A stretch of 64,000 nucleotides of DNA, taken from Paenibacillus sp. FSL H8-0548 (GTDB lineage: Bacteria; Bacillota; Bacilli; Paenibacillales; Paenibacillaceae). Within the stretch, counting starts at the first letter, position 1. Each line of letters opens with the position of its first letter. This document shows, piece after piece, positions 55,647 to 64,000 of this stretch. The stretch covers positions 2,747,501-2,811,500 of the forward strand of contig NZ_CP152049.1 in the NCBI RefSeq assembly GCF_038630985.1. The letters run 5' to 3'. A program made the position numbers and the translations under genes. The notes beneath the pieces were generated by a model. It had not been told where the DNA came from. It saw only the letters and a list, made by a program, of their open reading frames with translations, and did not search any database.

Positions 55647-55963
55647 TTGTATAGGAAACTATACATTCTCTGAATCTATTGATAACGATGCTGCTCCAGC
55701 ATCCGTAGAGCAAATAACGAAAGCTAACGGAAACCAGAGACGCTAATATTCCATTTTTGGCTAGTGCCATATTTTAACGGAAGAGGGAGACTCTATTACG
55801 CAGAAATGAAGCGAGATCGGGCATATAGGGTACAAATAGAGGCCCGTGTTTCCGTTACAATCTTGAAACGAATAATAAAGGCGATTTAGCGTCTCTGGCT
55901 TCCGTTAGAAGTGTGAGCGGATGCGTCTGCGACTTCCAATCACCTGTAAGGGTGATTTTTTTT
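55647..55963. repeat. Dispersed intergenic repeat, copy 3
   Basis: Outer inverted repeat TAACGGAAACCAGAGACGC.. (55725-55746) against ..GCGTCTCTGGCTTCCGTTA (55886-55907), 21 of 22 paired. Inner TAACGGAA and TTTCCGTTA copies are present as in the other two. The copy starts 10 bases after the LacI stop codon and ends in a true terminator hairpin, so LacI transcripts run through and stop in it. The remaining 240 bases before iolD hold the operator described below. Confidence 0.85.
55939..55963 (+). terminator. Terminator formed by the end of repeat copy 3
   Basis: ATCACC and GGTGAT enclose a short loop and run into eight T. The corresponding hairpins in copies 1 and 2 have a TTTTGTTC tail. Confidence 0.65.
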
Positions 55964-56147
55964 CTTTATTTAGAAAGGAGTGGATGGAGGAATAATTCTT
56001 CATATCCAATTCTTTTTTTTATATGTATGCAGATGGGGTTTTCTGATTTTCATTAGTTGAAGACGATGGAAGCCTTTAATACGAGTTTGGACCGCAGAAA
56101 AATAAAAAGATTGCCGGAGCTATGGATTTGGTGTATATTAAGTTCAA

Positions 56148-56183
56148 TTAAGCGCTTCACCTTGTGAAGTTAAGCGCTATACT
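56148..56183 (+). promoter_or_regulatory. Paired LacI-like operator over the iol promoter
   Basis: TTAAGCGCT occurs at 56148-56156 and 56170-56178, a 22-base step; the first contains the palindrome AAGCGCTT with the central CG typical of LacI-family sites. CTTCAC and GTGAAG between them add dyad symmetry. TATACT (56178-56183) is a likely -10 with TTCACC 16 bases upstream, so binding would block transcription. Confidence 0.55.
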
Positions 56184-56203
56184 TAGTGTGGAGGGAGCAT
56201 CAT

Positions 56204-58069
56204 ATGAATAAGATACGGTTAACGATGGCACAAGCATTGCTGCGTTTTCTTGATAATCAATATGTATCCGTTGACGGGAAAGAAACAAAATTCGTACAAG
56301 GTATCATGGGTATCTTCGGACATGGCAACGTTACAGGGCTCGGTGAAGCGATAGAGAGAAGTCCGGGAGAGCTCACCTTTATTCAAGGCAAGAACGAGCA
56401 AGGGATGGTCCATGCTGCAACCGCTTTCGCGAAACAGAAAAACCGTCTTCAAATTTATGCCTGTACTTCCTCGATTGGGCCTGGTGCTCTAAACATGGTA
56501 ACAGCTGCAGCAACGGCTACCGTCAATCGTATTCCGGTTTTACTGCTGCCGGGAGATAATTTTGCATCCAGGCAGCCGGACCCGGTGCTTCAGCAGCTTG
56601 AGGTCGTTTCCGATTATACCATTTCCGCTGTCGATGCTTTTAAACCAGTGAGCAAGTTCTGGGATCGCATCGTACGTCCAGAGCAGCTGATGCAAGCCGC
56701 TCAACAAGCGATTCGCGTGCTGACAGATCCAGCTGAAACCGGTGCCGTCACGCTGGCCTTGCCGCAGGATGTTCAAGCGGAAGCCTACGATTATCCGGTA
56801 TCGTTTTTCGAGAAGAAGGTTCATTACATGGACAGACGTCTCCCAACGCCGGAATCGCTGCAGCGGGCAGTCGAATTAATCTCGAGCAAATCAAGACCGC
56901 TTATTATTGCCGGAGGCGGCGTACTTTATTCCAGTGCAATGAAAGAGCTTGCTGAGTTCGCCGAAGCGTTTGGCATACCCGTTGCGGAGACACAAGCGGG
57001 CAAAAGCTCGATGCCATGGCATCATACGCTAAATGTCGGAGCCGTTGGTGTTACAGGCACATTGGCCGCTAATCGCCTGGCTGCCGAGGCTGATCTGATT
57101 ATTGGGGTAGGTACACGTTATTCGGATTTTACAACCTCCTCTAAATCGGCTTTCCGCAGTGAGGATGTTCAATTCGTCAATCTCAATGTCAGTGCTTTTG
57201 ACTCCTACAAGCTTAATGGAGTTGCCGTCACTTGCGATGCGCAAGCTGGCTTGCAGGGACTTCGCGGTGCATTAGCGGAAATGAATTATCGAGCAGACTA
57301 TGAGCCATCCGAAATCGCCGGGCTTAAACAGCTATGGGATGCTGAAGTTGACCGCCTGTACGCTGCTGAGCATGTAGATGGGCTGGCGCAAACGAGAGCG
57401 CTTGGCGTCATAAATGAAACGTTAGGCGATTCCGATATTATCGTCTGTGCGGCTGGAAGCCTTCCTGGAGATTTGCACCGGGTATGGCGCTCCGTTGAAC
57501 CGAAAACCTACCATATGGAATACGGATTTTCCTGCATGGGCTATGAGGTTAGCGGAGCATTCGGCGCAGCGCTTGCGGAACCGGAGAAGGATGTATACGC
57601 GATCTTGGGCGATGGCAGCTATCTGATGCTTCATTCTGAGCTGGTTACGAGCATTCAGGAGGGGCGCAAAATTACGGTGCTGCTGCTTGATAATCACGGC
57701 TATCAATGTATTCACAATTTGCAGAGAGGCCATGGCAGCGACGGCTTCGGCAATGAATTTCGCTTCCGCACGGAGAAATCCGGCGGTTTACAGGGCGAAT
57801 ATATGCCAATCGATTTCTCGGCGCATGCGCGCAGCATGGGTGCCGCTACGTATAAAGCAACAACTGCGGAAGAGCTCAGAGAGGCGCTGCTGCAGGCTAA
57901 AGAAGAAAAGGGCACAACGCTAATTGAAATTCCGGTTGTACCAGGCACGAATACATCGGGCTACGAGTCTTGGTGGAATGTGGGCGTACCTGAAGTTTCT
58001 GTTAGTGAGAAGGTAACGCTTGCCCACAAGGAAATGAAACAAACGATTGAGTCGGTACGACTCATCTAA
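56204..58069 (+). CDS. iolD: 3D-(3,5/4)-trihydroxycyclohexane-1,2-dione hydrolase
   Basis: About 621 residues of the thiamine-diphosphate enzyme family. It opens the ring of the dehydrated inosose to 5-deoxy-D-glucuronate. The N-terminal cofactor Glu is in FIQGKNEQGMVHAA, and the C-terminal diphosphate motif is GDGSYLMLHSELVTSIQEGRKITVLLLDN. GAGGGAG before ATG 56204 decides the start. It is first in the iolDECAGB operon. Confidence 0.94.
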   Translation: MNKIRLTMAQALLRFLDNQYVSVDGKETKFVQGIMGIFGHGNVTGLGEAIERSPGELTFIQGKNEQGMVHAATAFAKQKNRLQIYACTSSIGPGALNMVTAAATATVNRIPVLLLPGDNFASRQPDPVLQQLEVVSDYTISAVDAFKPVSKFWDRIVRPEQLMQAAQQAIRVLTDPAETGAVTLALPQDVQAEAYDYPVSFFEKKVHYMDRRLPTPESLQRAVELISSKSRPLIIAGGGVLYSSAMKELAEFAEAFGIPVAETQAGKSSMPWHHTLNVGAVGVTGTLAANRLAAEADLIIGVGTRYSDFTTSSKSAFRSEDVQFVNLNVSAFDSYKLNGVAVTCDAQAGLQGLRGALAEMNYRADYEPSEIAGLKQLWDAEVDRLYAAEHVDGLAQTRALGVINETLGDSDIIVCAAGSLPGDLHRVWRSVEPKTYHMEYGFSCMGYEVSGAFGAALAEPEKDVYAILGDGSYLMLHSELVTSIQEGRKITVLLLDNHGYQCIHNLQRGHGSDGFGNEFRFRTEKSGGLQGEYMPIDFSAHARSMGAATYKATTAEELREALLQAKEEKGTTLIEIPVVPGTNTSGYESWWNVGVPEVSVSEKVTLAHKEMKQTIESVRLI

Positions 58070-58094
58070 TCGAGAGTAAAAGGAGAAGTCAGCA

Positions 58095-58994
58095 ATGGAT
58101 AAATTCCCTTTCCAGCTTGGCATACACCCTATTAACTGGGTCGGTGAAGACGTGAAGGAGCATGGAAATGACACGACCTTCGAGCAAATTGTAGATGAAA
58201 TTCAAGCGTTAGGCTTGAGGGGAACGGAAATGGGGCGAAAATACCCGACCGATTCGGCTTTACTGAAGGAAGAGCTTTCGAAGCGCGGCATCAGCCTTTC
58301 TTCGCAATGGAAAACCGTATTGTTCTCCGATCCGGCCTACCGGGACGTCGAGCTTGCTGACTATCGCGAGCATGCAAAGTTTTTGCAAGGGATGGGCAGC
58401 AAGGTCATTAGCACTTGCGAAGGAGGAGGCTCGCTGCATTTCGATGCGCGGCGGACACCGAACGAGAAGGAAGTGCTGCGACTGGATGAAGCGGGCTGGA
58501 GAAGCCTGGCCGAGGGACTGAACGCGGCCGGAGCTATTGCGCAGGAATATGGCTTGAAGCTAACGTACCATCATCATGGAGGTACGGTGATCGAAAGCCC
58601 TCAGGAAATCGATCGTCTTATGGAGCTGACCGATCCTTCGTTTGTTTATCTATTGTTTGATACCGGCCACGCGTATTACGGCGGTGCTGATCCGCTAAAG
58701 GTGCTGCAAAAGCATTATGACCGAATCGCTTATGTCCATCTCAAGGACATACGGCAGGATGTACTGGATCGTTCGCGTGCGGAGCAAGCTGATTTCGTCA
58801 CTTGTATTCGCAACGGGGTATTTACTGTACCGGGAGATGGCTGCATAGATTTTGAACCCATAATTAAGGAATTAGTTACTCGCGGCTACGACGGCTGGGC
58901 GATGCTCGAAGGAGAACAAGACCCTGAAGAACATCCTGCTTACGATTACGCGAAGCAATCTTTGCTTTATTTAAATTCCCTTAAGACAACGTAA
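58095..58994 (+). CDS. iolE: Inosose dehydratase
   Basis: A 299-residue TIM-barrel (xylose-isomerase-like) enzyme that removes water from scyllo-inosose. IHPINWVGEDVKEHG at the N-terminus, LTYHHHGGTVIES, LLFDTGHAYYGGADP, YVHLKDIR and FTVPGDGCIDF are family motifs with the metal ligands. AAGGAGA precedes ATG. It lies 25 bases after iolD and 13 before iolC. Confidence 0.95.
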   Translation: MDKFPFQLGIHPINWVGEDVKEHGNDTTFEQIVDEIQALGLRGTEMGRKYPTDSALLKEELSKRGISLSSQWKTVLFSDPAYRDVELADYREHAKFLQGMGSKVISTCEGGGSLHFDARRTPNEKEVLRLDEAGWRSLAEGLNAAGAIAQEYGLKLTYHHHGGTVIESPQEIDRLMELTDPSFVYLLFDTGHAYYGGADPLKVLQKHYDRIAYVHLKDIRQDVLDRSRAEQADFVTCIRNGVFTVPGDGCIDFEPIIKELVTRGYDGWAMLEGEQDPEEHPAYDYAKQSLLYLNSLKTT

Positions 58995-59007
58995 AGGAGG
59001 ATGCAGC

Positions 59008-60018
59008 ATGCAGCAAGTGAATTTTTCAAGCGATAAACCGATGGATTTTGTAGCTATAGGACGTTTATGCATCGATTTGAACGCTAATGAGATCAATCGT
59101 CCCATGGAAGAGACGATGACCTTTACCAAATACGTAGGCGGCTCCCCTGCGAACATCGCGATCGGAATGTCGCGCCTTGGACAGAAGACTGCTTTTATTG
59201 GGAAAATCGCGAACGATCAGATGGGACGGTTTATCTCCAGCTATCTGCAGCGCGAAGGCATTGATACGTCGAGCGTCTCTGTAGATGACACGGGAGCGGT
59301 AACGGGGCTTGCTTTTACTGAGATCAAAAGCCCGTCTGAATGCAGCATTCTCATGTACCGAGACCATGTAGCTGATTTGCTTCTGAAGCCCGAAGAGGTA
59401 AGCGAGGAAATTATCTCGCAAGCGAAAATGCTGCTTATCTCGGGTACGGCTTTGGCGCAAAGCCCTTCGAGGGAGGCGGTGTTCCAAGCGCTGGATTATG
59501 CGAAGAAGCATGGGGCTGTTATCGCATTTGATCTTGATTATCGGCCTTATACGTGGAAATCGGCAGAGGAGACCGCCGTTTATTATAATCTGGCAGCTGA
59601 GAAATGCGATATTCTGATCGGTACGCGTGAAGAATTTGACCAGATGGAAAGGTTTGAAGCTAACCCCAATCACGATGACCGGGTGACTGCGACGAAGTGG
59701 TTCAGCTATTCTGCTAAAATTGCGATTATCAAACATGGCAAGGAAGGCTCAATTGCCTATGCGAAGGACGGCTCGGAGCATCGTGCCAAGAGTTATCCGG
59801 CTAAGGTCGTCAAAACCTTCGGAGCAGGCGATTCCTATGCTGCGGGATTTCTATACGGAGTTATGCAGGGCTGGACGCTGGAGAAAAGCATGGAGTATGG
59901 CAGCGCAGCCGCATGTATCGTCATTTCGAGCCATAGCTGCTCAGATGCCATGCCGACAACAGATCAAGTAAACGACTATATTAAGCGCTGTGAGCGCGGG
60001 GAAATTACAGCTTCATAA
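59008..60018 (+). CDS. iolC: 5-dehydro-2-deoxygluconokinase
   Basis: A 336-residue PfkB-family kinase that phosphorylates 2-deoxy-5-keto-gluconate. [15 protein letters not shown] starts the fold; [15 protein letters not shown] binds substrate, and [15 protein letters not shown] carries the catalytic Asp. AAAGGAGG is 8 bases from ATG. Length matches the family norm. Confidence 0.94.
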   Translation: MQQVNFSSDKPMDFVAIGRLCIDLNANEINRPMEETMTFTKYVGGSPANIAIGMSRLGQKTAFIGKIANDQMGRFISSYLQREGIDTSSVSVDDTGAVTGLAFTEIKSPSECSILMYRDHVADLLLKPEEVSEEIISQAKMLLISGTALAQSPSREAVFQALDYAKKHGAVIAFDLDYRPYTWKSAEETAVYYNLAAEKCDILIGTREEFDQMERFEANPNHDDRVTATKWFSYSAKIAIIKHGKEGSIAYAKDGSEHRAKSYPAKVVKTFGAGDSYAAGFLYGVMQGWTLEKSMEYGSAAACIVISSHSCSDAMPTTDQVNDYIKRCERGEITAS

Positions 60019-60037
60019 GCCGAGAGGAGAGCTAAAC

Positions 60038-61483
60038 ATGGTAAACACATTAAAAAATTGGATCGGCGGAGAATGGGTGGAGGCTTCAACCTCTGAAGTA
60101 GAGGCGGTTGTCAACCCAGCAACAGAAGAAATACTTGCGAATGTTCCTTTATCTACAAAAGAGGATGTCGACAAAGCGGTCTATGCAGCCAAGAATGCAT
60201 TCCAAAGCTGGAGCAAAACACCAGTACCGAAACGCGCACGTGTATTATTTAAATATCAGCAGCTGCTTGTTGACCATTGGGAAGAGCTTGCCCAGCTGAT
60301 TACGAAAGAAAATGGCAAAAGCTACAGCGAAGCTTACGGTGAGGTGCTGCGCGGCATCGAGTGTGTAGAGTTCGCGGCTGGTGCTCCGAACCTGATGATG
60401 GGCAAGCAATTGCCGGACATCGCTTCCCACATTGAATCCGGCATGTACCGTTACCCGATCGGCGTGATCGGCGGAATTACTCCGTTCAACTTTCCGATGA
60501 TGGTGCCTTGCTGGATGTTCCCGCTTGCTATCGCTTGCGGCAACACGTTCATCTTGAAGCCTTCCGAGCGTACGCCGCTATTGGCGCAGCGCCTAGCAGA
60601 GCTATTCGCAGAAGCTGGCCTGCCAGCAGGTGTGCTGAACGTCGTGCACGGAGCACGCGATGTCGTGAACGGGATTTTGGAACACAAGGATATTGCGGGG
60701 GTATCATTCGTCGGTTCTCAGCCCGTGGCTGAATATGTATACAAAACAGGTACGGCAAACGGCAAACGCGTGCAAGCTTTGGCTGGCGCCAAAAACCACT
60801 CCATCGTGCTTCCGGATGCTGATCTTGACCTGACGGTCAAAGAAATTGTCAATGCGGCTTTCGGCTCGGCTGGTGAGCGCTGCATGGCCTGTGCTGTCGT
60901 TGTAGCGGTAGGTGAAGTCGGCGATTCGCTTGTAAGCAAGCTGACCGATGCTGCAAACAAAATTACGATCGGCAACGGCATGGAAGAGAATATTTTCCTC
61001 GGTCCGGTCATTCGAAGCGGGCATAAGGAAAGAACGCTTCATTATATTGAAACTGGCGAGAACGAAGGAGCTTTGCTCGTTCGCGACGGACGCAAGGATG
61101 GAGCAACTGACGGAGAGGGATATTTCGTCGGTCCTACGATTTTCGATAACGTGGATTGCGGCATGAAAATTTGGCAGGACGAGATTTTTGCCCCCGTACT
61201 TGCGATTGTACGCGTAGCGACTTTGGAGGATGCCATTGTCCTAGCCAATCAATCCGACTTCGCTAACGGTGCTTGCTTATTCACGACCAATGGGAGCAGC
61301 GTTCGCCAATTCCGCGAGACGATTGATGCGGGCATGCTTGGCATTAACTTAGGCGTGCCTGCGCCGATGGCATTCTTTCCATTCTCGGGATGGAAGAAAT
61401 CGTTCTACGGCGATCTTCACGCAAATGGAACCGACGGTGTGGAGTTCTATACGCGCAAGAAAATGGTGACGGCACGTTGGTAG
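60038..61483 (+). CDS. iolA: Methylmalonate-semialdehyde/malonate-semialdehyde dehydrogenase (acylating)
   Basis: A protein of 481 residues of the CoA-dependent aldehyde dehydrogenase family. It converts malonate semialdehyde, the end product of inositol breakdown, to acetyl-CoA and CO2 with NAD+. Motifs: [33 protein letters not shown] and the catalytic Cys in [22 protein letters not shown] selects ATG 60038; the frame is open into iolC. The gene is also called mmsA. Confidence 0.93.
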   Translation: MVNTLKNWIGGEWVEASTSEVEAVVNPATEEILANVPLSTKEDVDKAVYAAKNAFQSWSKTPVPKRARVLFKYQQLLVDHWEELAQLITKENGKSYSEAYGEVLRGIECVEFAAGAPNLMMGKQLPDIASHIESGMYRYPIGVIGGITPFNFPMMVPCWMFPLAIACGNTFILKPSERTPLLAQRLAELFAEAGLPAGVLNVVHGARDVVNGILEHKDIAGVSFVGSQPVAEYVYKTGTANGKRVQALAGAKNHSIVLPDADLDLTVKEIVNAAFGSAGERCMACAVVVAVGEVGDSLVSKLTDAANKITIGNGMEENIFLGPVIRSGHKERTLHYIETGENEGALLVRDGRKDGATDGEGYFVGPTIFDNVDCGMKIWQDEIFAPVLAIVRVATLEDAIVLANQSDFANGACLFTTNGSSVRQFRETIDAGMLGINLGVPAPMAFFPFSGWKKSFYGDLHANGTDGVEFYTRKKMVTARW

Positions 61484-61528
61484 TGTTGTTTGGCAGTTCA
61501 GGCATAGGGAAGCGGGAGGTATAATCAG

Positions 61529-62584
61529 ATGAAAAAACAAATAAAAATCGGCATTATTGGAGCGGGCCGGATTGGTAAGATCCATGCCGATAACCTGCTG
61601 CGTCTGCCCCAGGTACAGATAACGGCGGTCAGTGACCTGTTCGCAGGCCCTGAACTCATGGAATGGGCGACAGAGCGGGGAATTTCGAAAGTATGCAAAG
61701 ACAGCTCCGAAATTATAAATGATCCTGCGATTGATGCAATCTTTATCTGCTCTTCGACGGATACGCATGTCCCTCTCATTAAACAGGCAGCGGCAGCAGG
61801 CAAGCATGTGTTTTGCGAGAAGCCGCTCAGCATGGACATCAAGCGGACGGAGGAAGCCGTTGCGGCGGCAGCGGCGGCGGGCATTAAGCTGCAAATCGGC
61901 TTCAACCGCAGGTTTGACCATAATTTCAAGCGCGTGCGTGAGCATGTGCTGATCGGTTCGGTTGGCACGCCGCATATCGTGAAAATTACTTCACGCGACC
62001 CGAATCCGCCGCATGAGGAGTATATCAAAGTATCCGGCGGTATCTTTATGGATATGATGATCCATGATTTCGACATGGCACGTTTCCTGACCGGCAGCGA
62101 GGTGACGGAGGTTTATGCACAGGGTGGTGTTCTGATCGATCCGGTCTTCGGTAAATACGGAGATGTGGATACGGCCATCGTCACGCTGCGCTTCGCGAAT
62201 GGAGCGATGGGTGTGATTGACAACAGCCGCCAGGCAGCTTATGGCTATGATCAGCGTGTAGAGGTTTTTGGTTCCAAGGGCAGCGTCGCAGTCAGCAATG
62301 ATCACCCGAACACGGCTGAGGTCAGCTCCGCGGAGGGCGTGACGCGGGATAAACCGCTGCACTTTTTTCTGGAGCGCTACAATGAAGCTTACATCGATGA
62401 AACCAGGCAATTCGTGGAATGTCTCACAAATGGGCAGCCTCTCCCTGTTACGGGCGATGACGGCGTGAAGGCCGAAACGATCGCTTTGGCAGCCAAGCTG
62501 TCCTATCAGCTCGGACGTCCCGTTCAAATCAGCGAGGCTGTGGAATTGAAACAGAAAGCAGAGGGGGCGCAGAGCTATGTCTAA
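61529..62584 (+). CDS. iolG: Inositol 2-dehydrogenase
   Basis: A protein of 351 residues of the Gfo/Idh/MocA family. It oxidises myo-inositol to scyllo-inosose with NAD+, the first step of the pathway. Rossmann motif IGIIGAGRIGKIHADNL, catalytic Lys in CEKPLSMD, and GGIFMDMMIHDFDMARFL with the catalytic His/Asp. GGGAGG stands before ATG. Its last codons overlap iolB. The related scyllo-inositol or D-chiro-inositol specificity cannot be separated by eye. Confidence 0.9.
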   Translation: MKKQIKIGIIGAGRIGKIHADNLLRLPQVQITAVSDLFAGPELMEWATERGISKVCKDSSEIINDPAIDAIFICSSTDTHVPLIKQAAAAGKHVFCEKPLSMDIKRTEEAVAAAAAAGIKLQIGFNRRFDHNFKRVREHVLIGSVGTPHIVKITSRDPNPPHEEYIKVSGGIFMDMMIHDFDMARFLTGSEVTEVYAQGGVLIDPVFGKYGDVDTAIVTLRFANGAMGVIDNSRQAAYGYDQRVEVFGSKGSVAVSNDHPNTAEVSSAEGVTRDKPLHFFLERYNEAYIDETRQFVECLTNGQPLPVTGDDGVKAETIALAAKLSYQLGRPVQISEAVELKQKAEGAQSYV

Positions 62585-63395
62585 GCTAATCGTTAAGCCT
62601 GTGAGTCCGAATAAGGACGGCATCGTACTTGCTGTTTCACCCGAATCGGCAGGCTGGCAATATGTCGGGTTCGAGGTAGCGAAGCTGGAAGTGGGACAAA
62701 AGCTGGAACGCGTGACCGGCGATCTCGAATATTGCTTGGTACTGCTGTCTGGCATTGCAGATGTTGCCACACAGGAAGAGAGCTTTACGAAGGTTGGCGA
62801 TCGGATGAGCGTTTTCGAGAATAAACCGCCCTATGCCGTCTACGTTCCAAATGGCGACCGCTTTGAAGTAACTGCAACGACTGCACTTGAGCTTGCGATT
62901 TGCAGTGCCCCTGGGAAAGGCGGCTTCAAGGCACGCCTTATCGCACCTTCGGCTGCCGCACAGGAAACGCGGGGCTACGGAAATTTGGAGCGCCAAATTT
63001 ACAACATTTTGCCGGAGAGCGAGCCGGCAGACAGTCTGCTGGTAGTCGAGGTTATTACGCCGGAGGGTCATTGGTCGAGCTATCCGCCTCATAAGCATGA
63101 CCGTGATGCCCTGCCCGAGGAGTCGCTGCTGGAGGAAACATACTATTACAAAATTCAGCCTGAGCAAGGGTTTGCCGTGCAGCGAGTCTATACGGATAAC
63201 CGCTCTCTTGACGAGACGTTGATCGTAAAGAACGGTGAAACCGTGCTCGTTCCAGAAGGCTATCATCCGGTATCCGCGCCTCCGGGCTATGAAGTGTATT
63301 ATTTGAATGTCATGGCGGGACCGACAAGAGCCTGGAAATTTGTCAACGATGAGGAACACGCTTGGATTATGACGAAGCCGAGCGACCGAGTATAA
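62577..63395 (+). CDS. iolB: 5-deoxy-glucuronate isomerase
   Basis: A protein of 272 residues of the cupin-like KduI/IolB family. It isomerises 5-deoxy-D-glucuronate to 2-deoxy-5-keto-gluconate for IolC. Metal-binding pattern SYPPHKHDRD, then LLEETYYYKIQPEQGFAVQRVY and LVPEGYHPVSAPPGYEVYYLNVMAG. It overlaps iolG by 8 bases and ends the visible operon. Confidence 0.95.
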   Translation: MSKLIVKPVSPNKDGIVLAVSPESAGWQYVGFEVAKLEVGQKLERVTGDLEYCLVLLSGIADVATQEESFTKVGDRMSVFENKPPYAVYVPNGDRFEVTATTALELAICSAPGKGGFKARLIAPSAAAQETRGYGNLERQIYNILPESEPADSLLVVEVITPEGHWSSYPPHKHDRDALPEESLLEETYYYKIQPEQGFAVQRVYTDNRSLDETLIVKNGETVLVPEGYHPVSAPPGYEVYYLNVMAGPTRAWKFVNDEEHAWIMTKPSDRV

Positions 63396-63645
63396 AGATT
63401 GCCAATAGTATGATTTAGACATTGTCATGCAGCAAGTAAAACAAATGGAGGGCGGGAGCGAGTATGGCTCCTGTCCTTTCCTCGTTCTGACGATTTTATA
63501 TTTTAAAATTGCGATATATCAATAGTAGACACAATTGTGATAATCAGATCCATTGTTGTTCAGCACCCTCGATAGTAAGATACAAGTATAGCTGCTCAGG
63601 GGCCAGCCAACAATAAACTTGTATATGAAGAGGGGGAGTGCAACG

Positions 63646-64000
63646 ATGTTTAAGAAGGATTCCGAACTTTTAAAGCCGCTTACCGACAAGCAGCTGGAGC
63701 AATACAGGCAAGACGGATACATTATCATAAAAAAAGGGTGCAGCGCCGATTTGATCGATGCTTTTAACAGACACATTTACGAACTTCGCTCTGCGCCGCT
63801 GAACGAAATGCTCGACTGGGCACGCACCTCGGAGAAAGCACGCTTCTCCACGCGGCTTTTCAATCCGCATCAGCATGACAGCTTTTCTAGGCAAATGATG
63901 AAGCTTCCCATCGTAAGAGGCGCATTAGCCCAATTGATGGAAAAGGAAGCGGTTTGCGTGCAAAGCATGTTCTTCTATAAGGAACCGGGCTCTCACGGTC
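63646..64000 (+). CDS. Phytanoyl-CoA dioxygenase (PhyH)-family protein, N-terminal part
   Basis: The first 118 residues are visible; the gene runs off the window. LTDKQLEQYRQDGYIIIKKGCSADLIDAFNRHI is the typical PhyH opening, and QSMFFYKEPGSHG stands just before the expected iron-binding HxD motif, which lies outside. Members are Fe(II)/2-oxoglutarate oxygenases acting on small molecules. AGGGGGAG precedes ATG. In phosphonate pathways such enzymes (PhnY type) hydroxylate aminoethylphosphonate, but this relation cannot be judged from the fragment. Confidence 0.8.
   Translation, partial: MFKKDSELLKPLTDKQLEQYRQDGYIIIKKGCSADLIDAFNRHIYELRSAPLNEMLDWARTSEKARFSTRLFNPHQHDSFSRQMMKLPIVRGALAQLMEKEAVCVQSMFFYKEPGSHG

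Noticed and set aside
59065..59736. Minus-strand frame opposite iolC
   Set aside because: Shadow of the kinase gene; no start context and no protein-like motifs.
61991..62770. Long minus-strand frame opposite iolG/iolB
   Set aside because: It lies opposite two genes with intact family motifs, has no ribosome site, and its translation is rich in Cys/His/Arg without known pattern.

Overview
The window looks like chromosomal DNA from a spore-former of the Paenibacillaceae (Paenibacillus or Cohnella type). The evidence is strong AGGAGG-type ribosome sites, frequent TTG/GTG starts, several sugar-type (CUT1) ABC importers with lipoprotein binding proteins, YesM/YesN-type two-component pairs and a giant exported protein ending in three SLH motifs. 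This placement is inference from gene style, since there is no rRNA in the window. Nearly all genes are on the + strand. No tRNA, rRNA or CRISPR array was seen.

Layout: (1) 1-0.5 kb, the C-terminus of a cohesin/dockerin protein. (2) 0.8-4.1 kb, a CUT1 importer. (3) 4.4-9.1 kb, the ribose operon rbsKDACB. (4) 9.3-10.4 kb, three small, A+T-richer genes. (5) 10.4-20.2 kb, a plant cell-wall (pectin-like) locus: an unsecreted GH28 enzyme, a YesN/YesM pair, an Lpl-type importer and two decayed glycosidases (GH115-like and GH78-like). (6) 20.5-36.7 kb, a second YesM/YesN pair, an ABC importer of the Fe(III)/2-aminoethylphosphonate class, a membrane-anchored binding protein, a PP2C-type phosphatase and a 2185-residue surface protein with a glycerophosphodiesterase domain. 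(7) 37.3-50.5 kb, a phosphonate locus: MATE exporter, DeoR regulator, two tandem PHP phosphoesterases, phnW, phnX, a pbfA-type lyase, a complete CUT1 importer and a third PHP protein. (8) 50.5-54.1 kb, an accessory stretch where an IS4-family element interrupts a membrane-protein gene. (9) 54.6-63.4 kb, a LacI regulator and the inositol operon iolD-E-C-A-G-B, followed by the start of a PhyH-family dioxygenase gene.

How the genes fit together: region 7 reads as a self-contained pathway. The importer would bring in a phosphonate compound, and the PHP enzymes could release the phosphonate from an ester. PbfA and PhnW would convert (R)-1-hydroxy-2-aminoethylphosphonate and 2-aminoethylphosphonate to phosphonoacetaldehyde, which PhnX splits to acetaldehyde and phosphate. 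ACAACAT-type motifs recur before the MATE gene, the PHP/phn operon and the transporter operon, so one DeoR regulon is plausible. Region 6 looks like a second phosphorus-ester system in which surface cleavage is linked to uptake. A dispersed intergenic repeat of about 300 bp, built from inverted repeats and ending in a terminator-like hairpin, occurs three times (36.7, 54.2 and 55.6 kb). In the pectin locus, the GH28 gene and the Lpl operon carry the same promoter block, and the GH28 copy is preceded by a relic of a histidine-kinase C-terminus.
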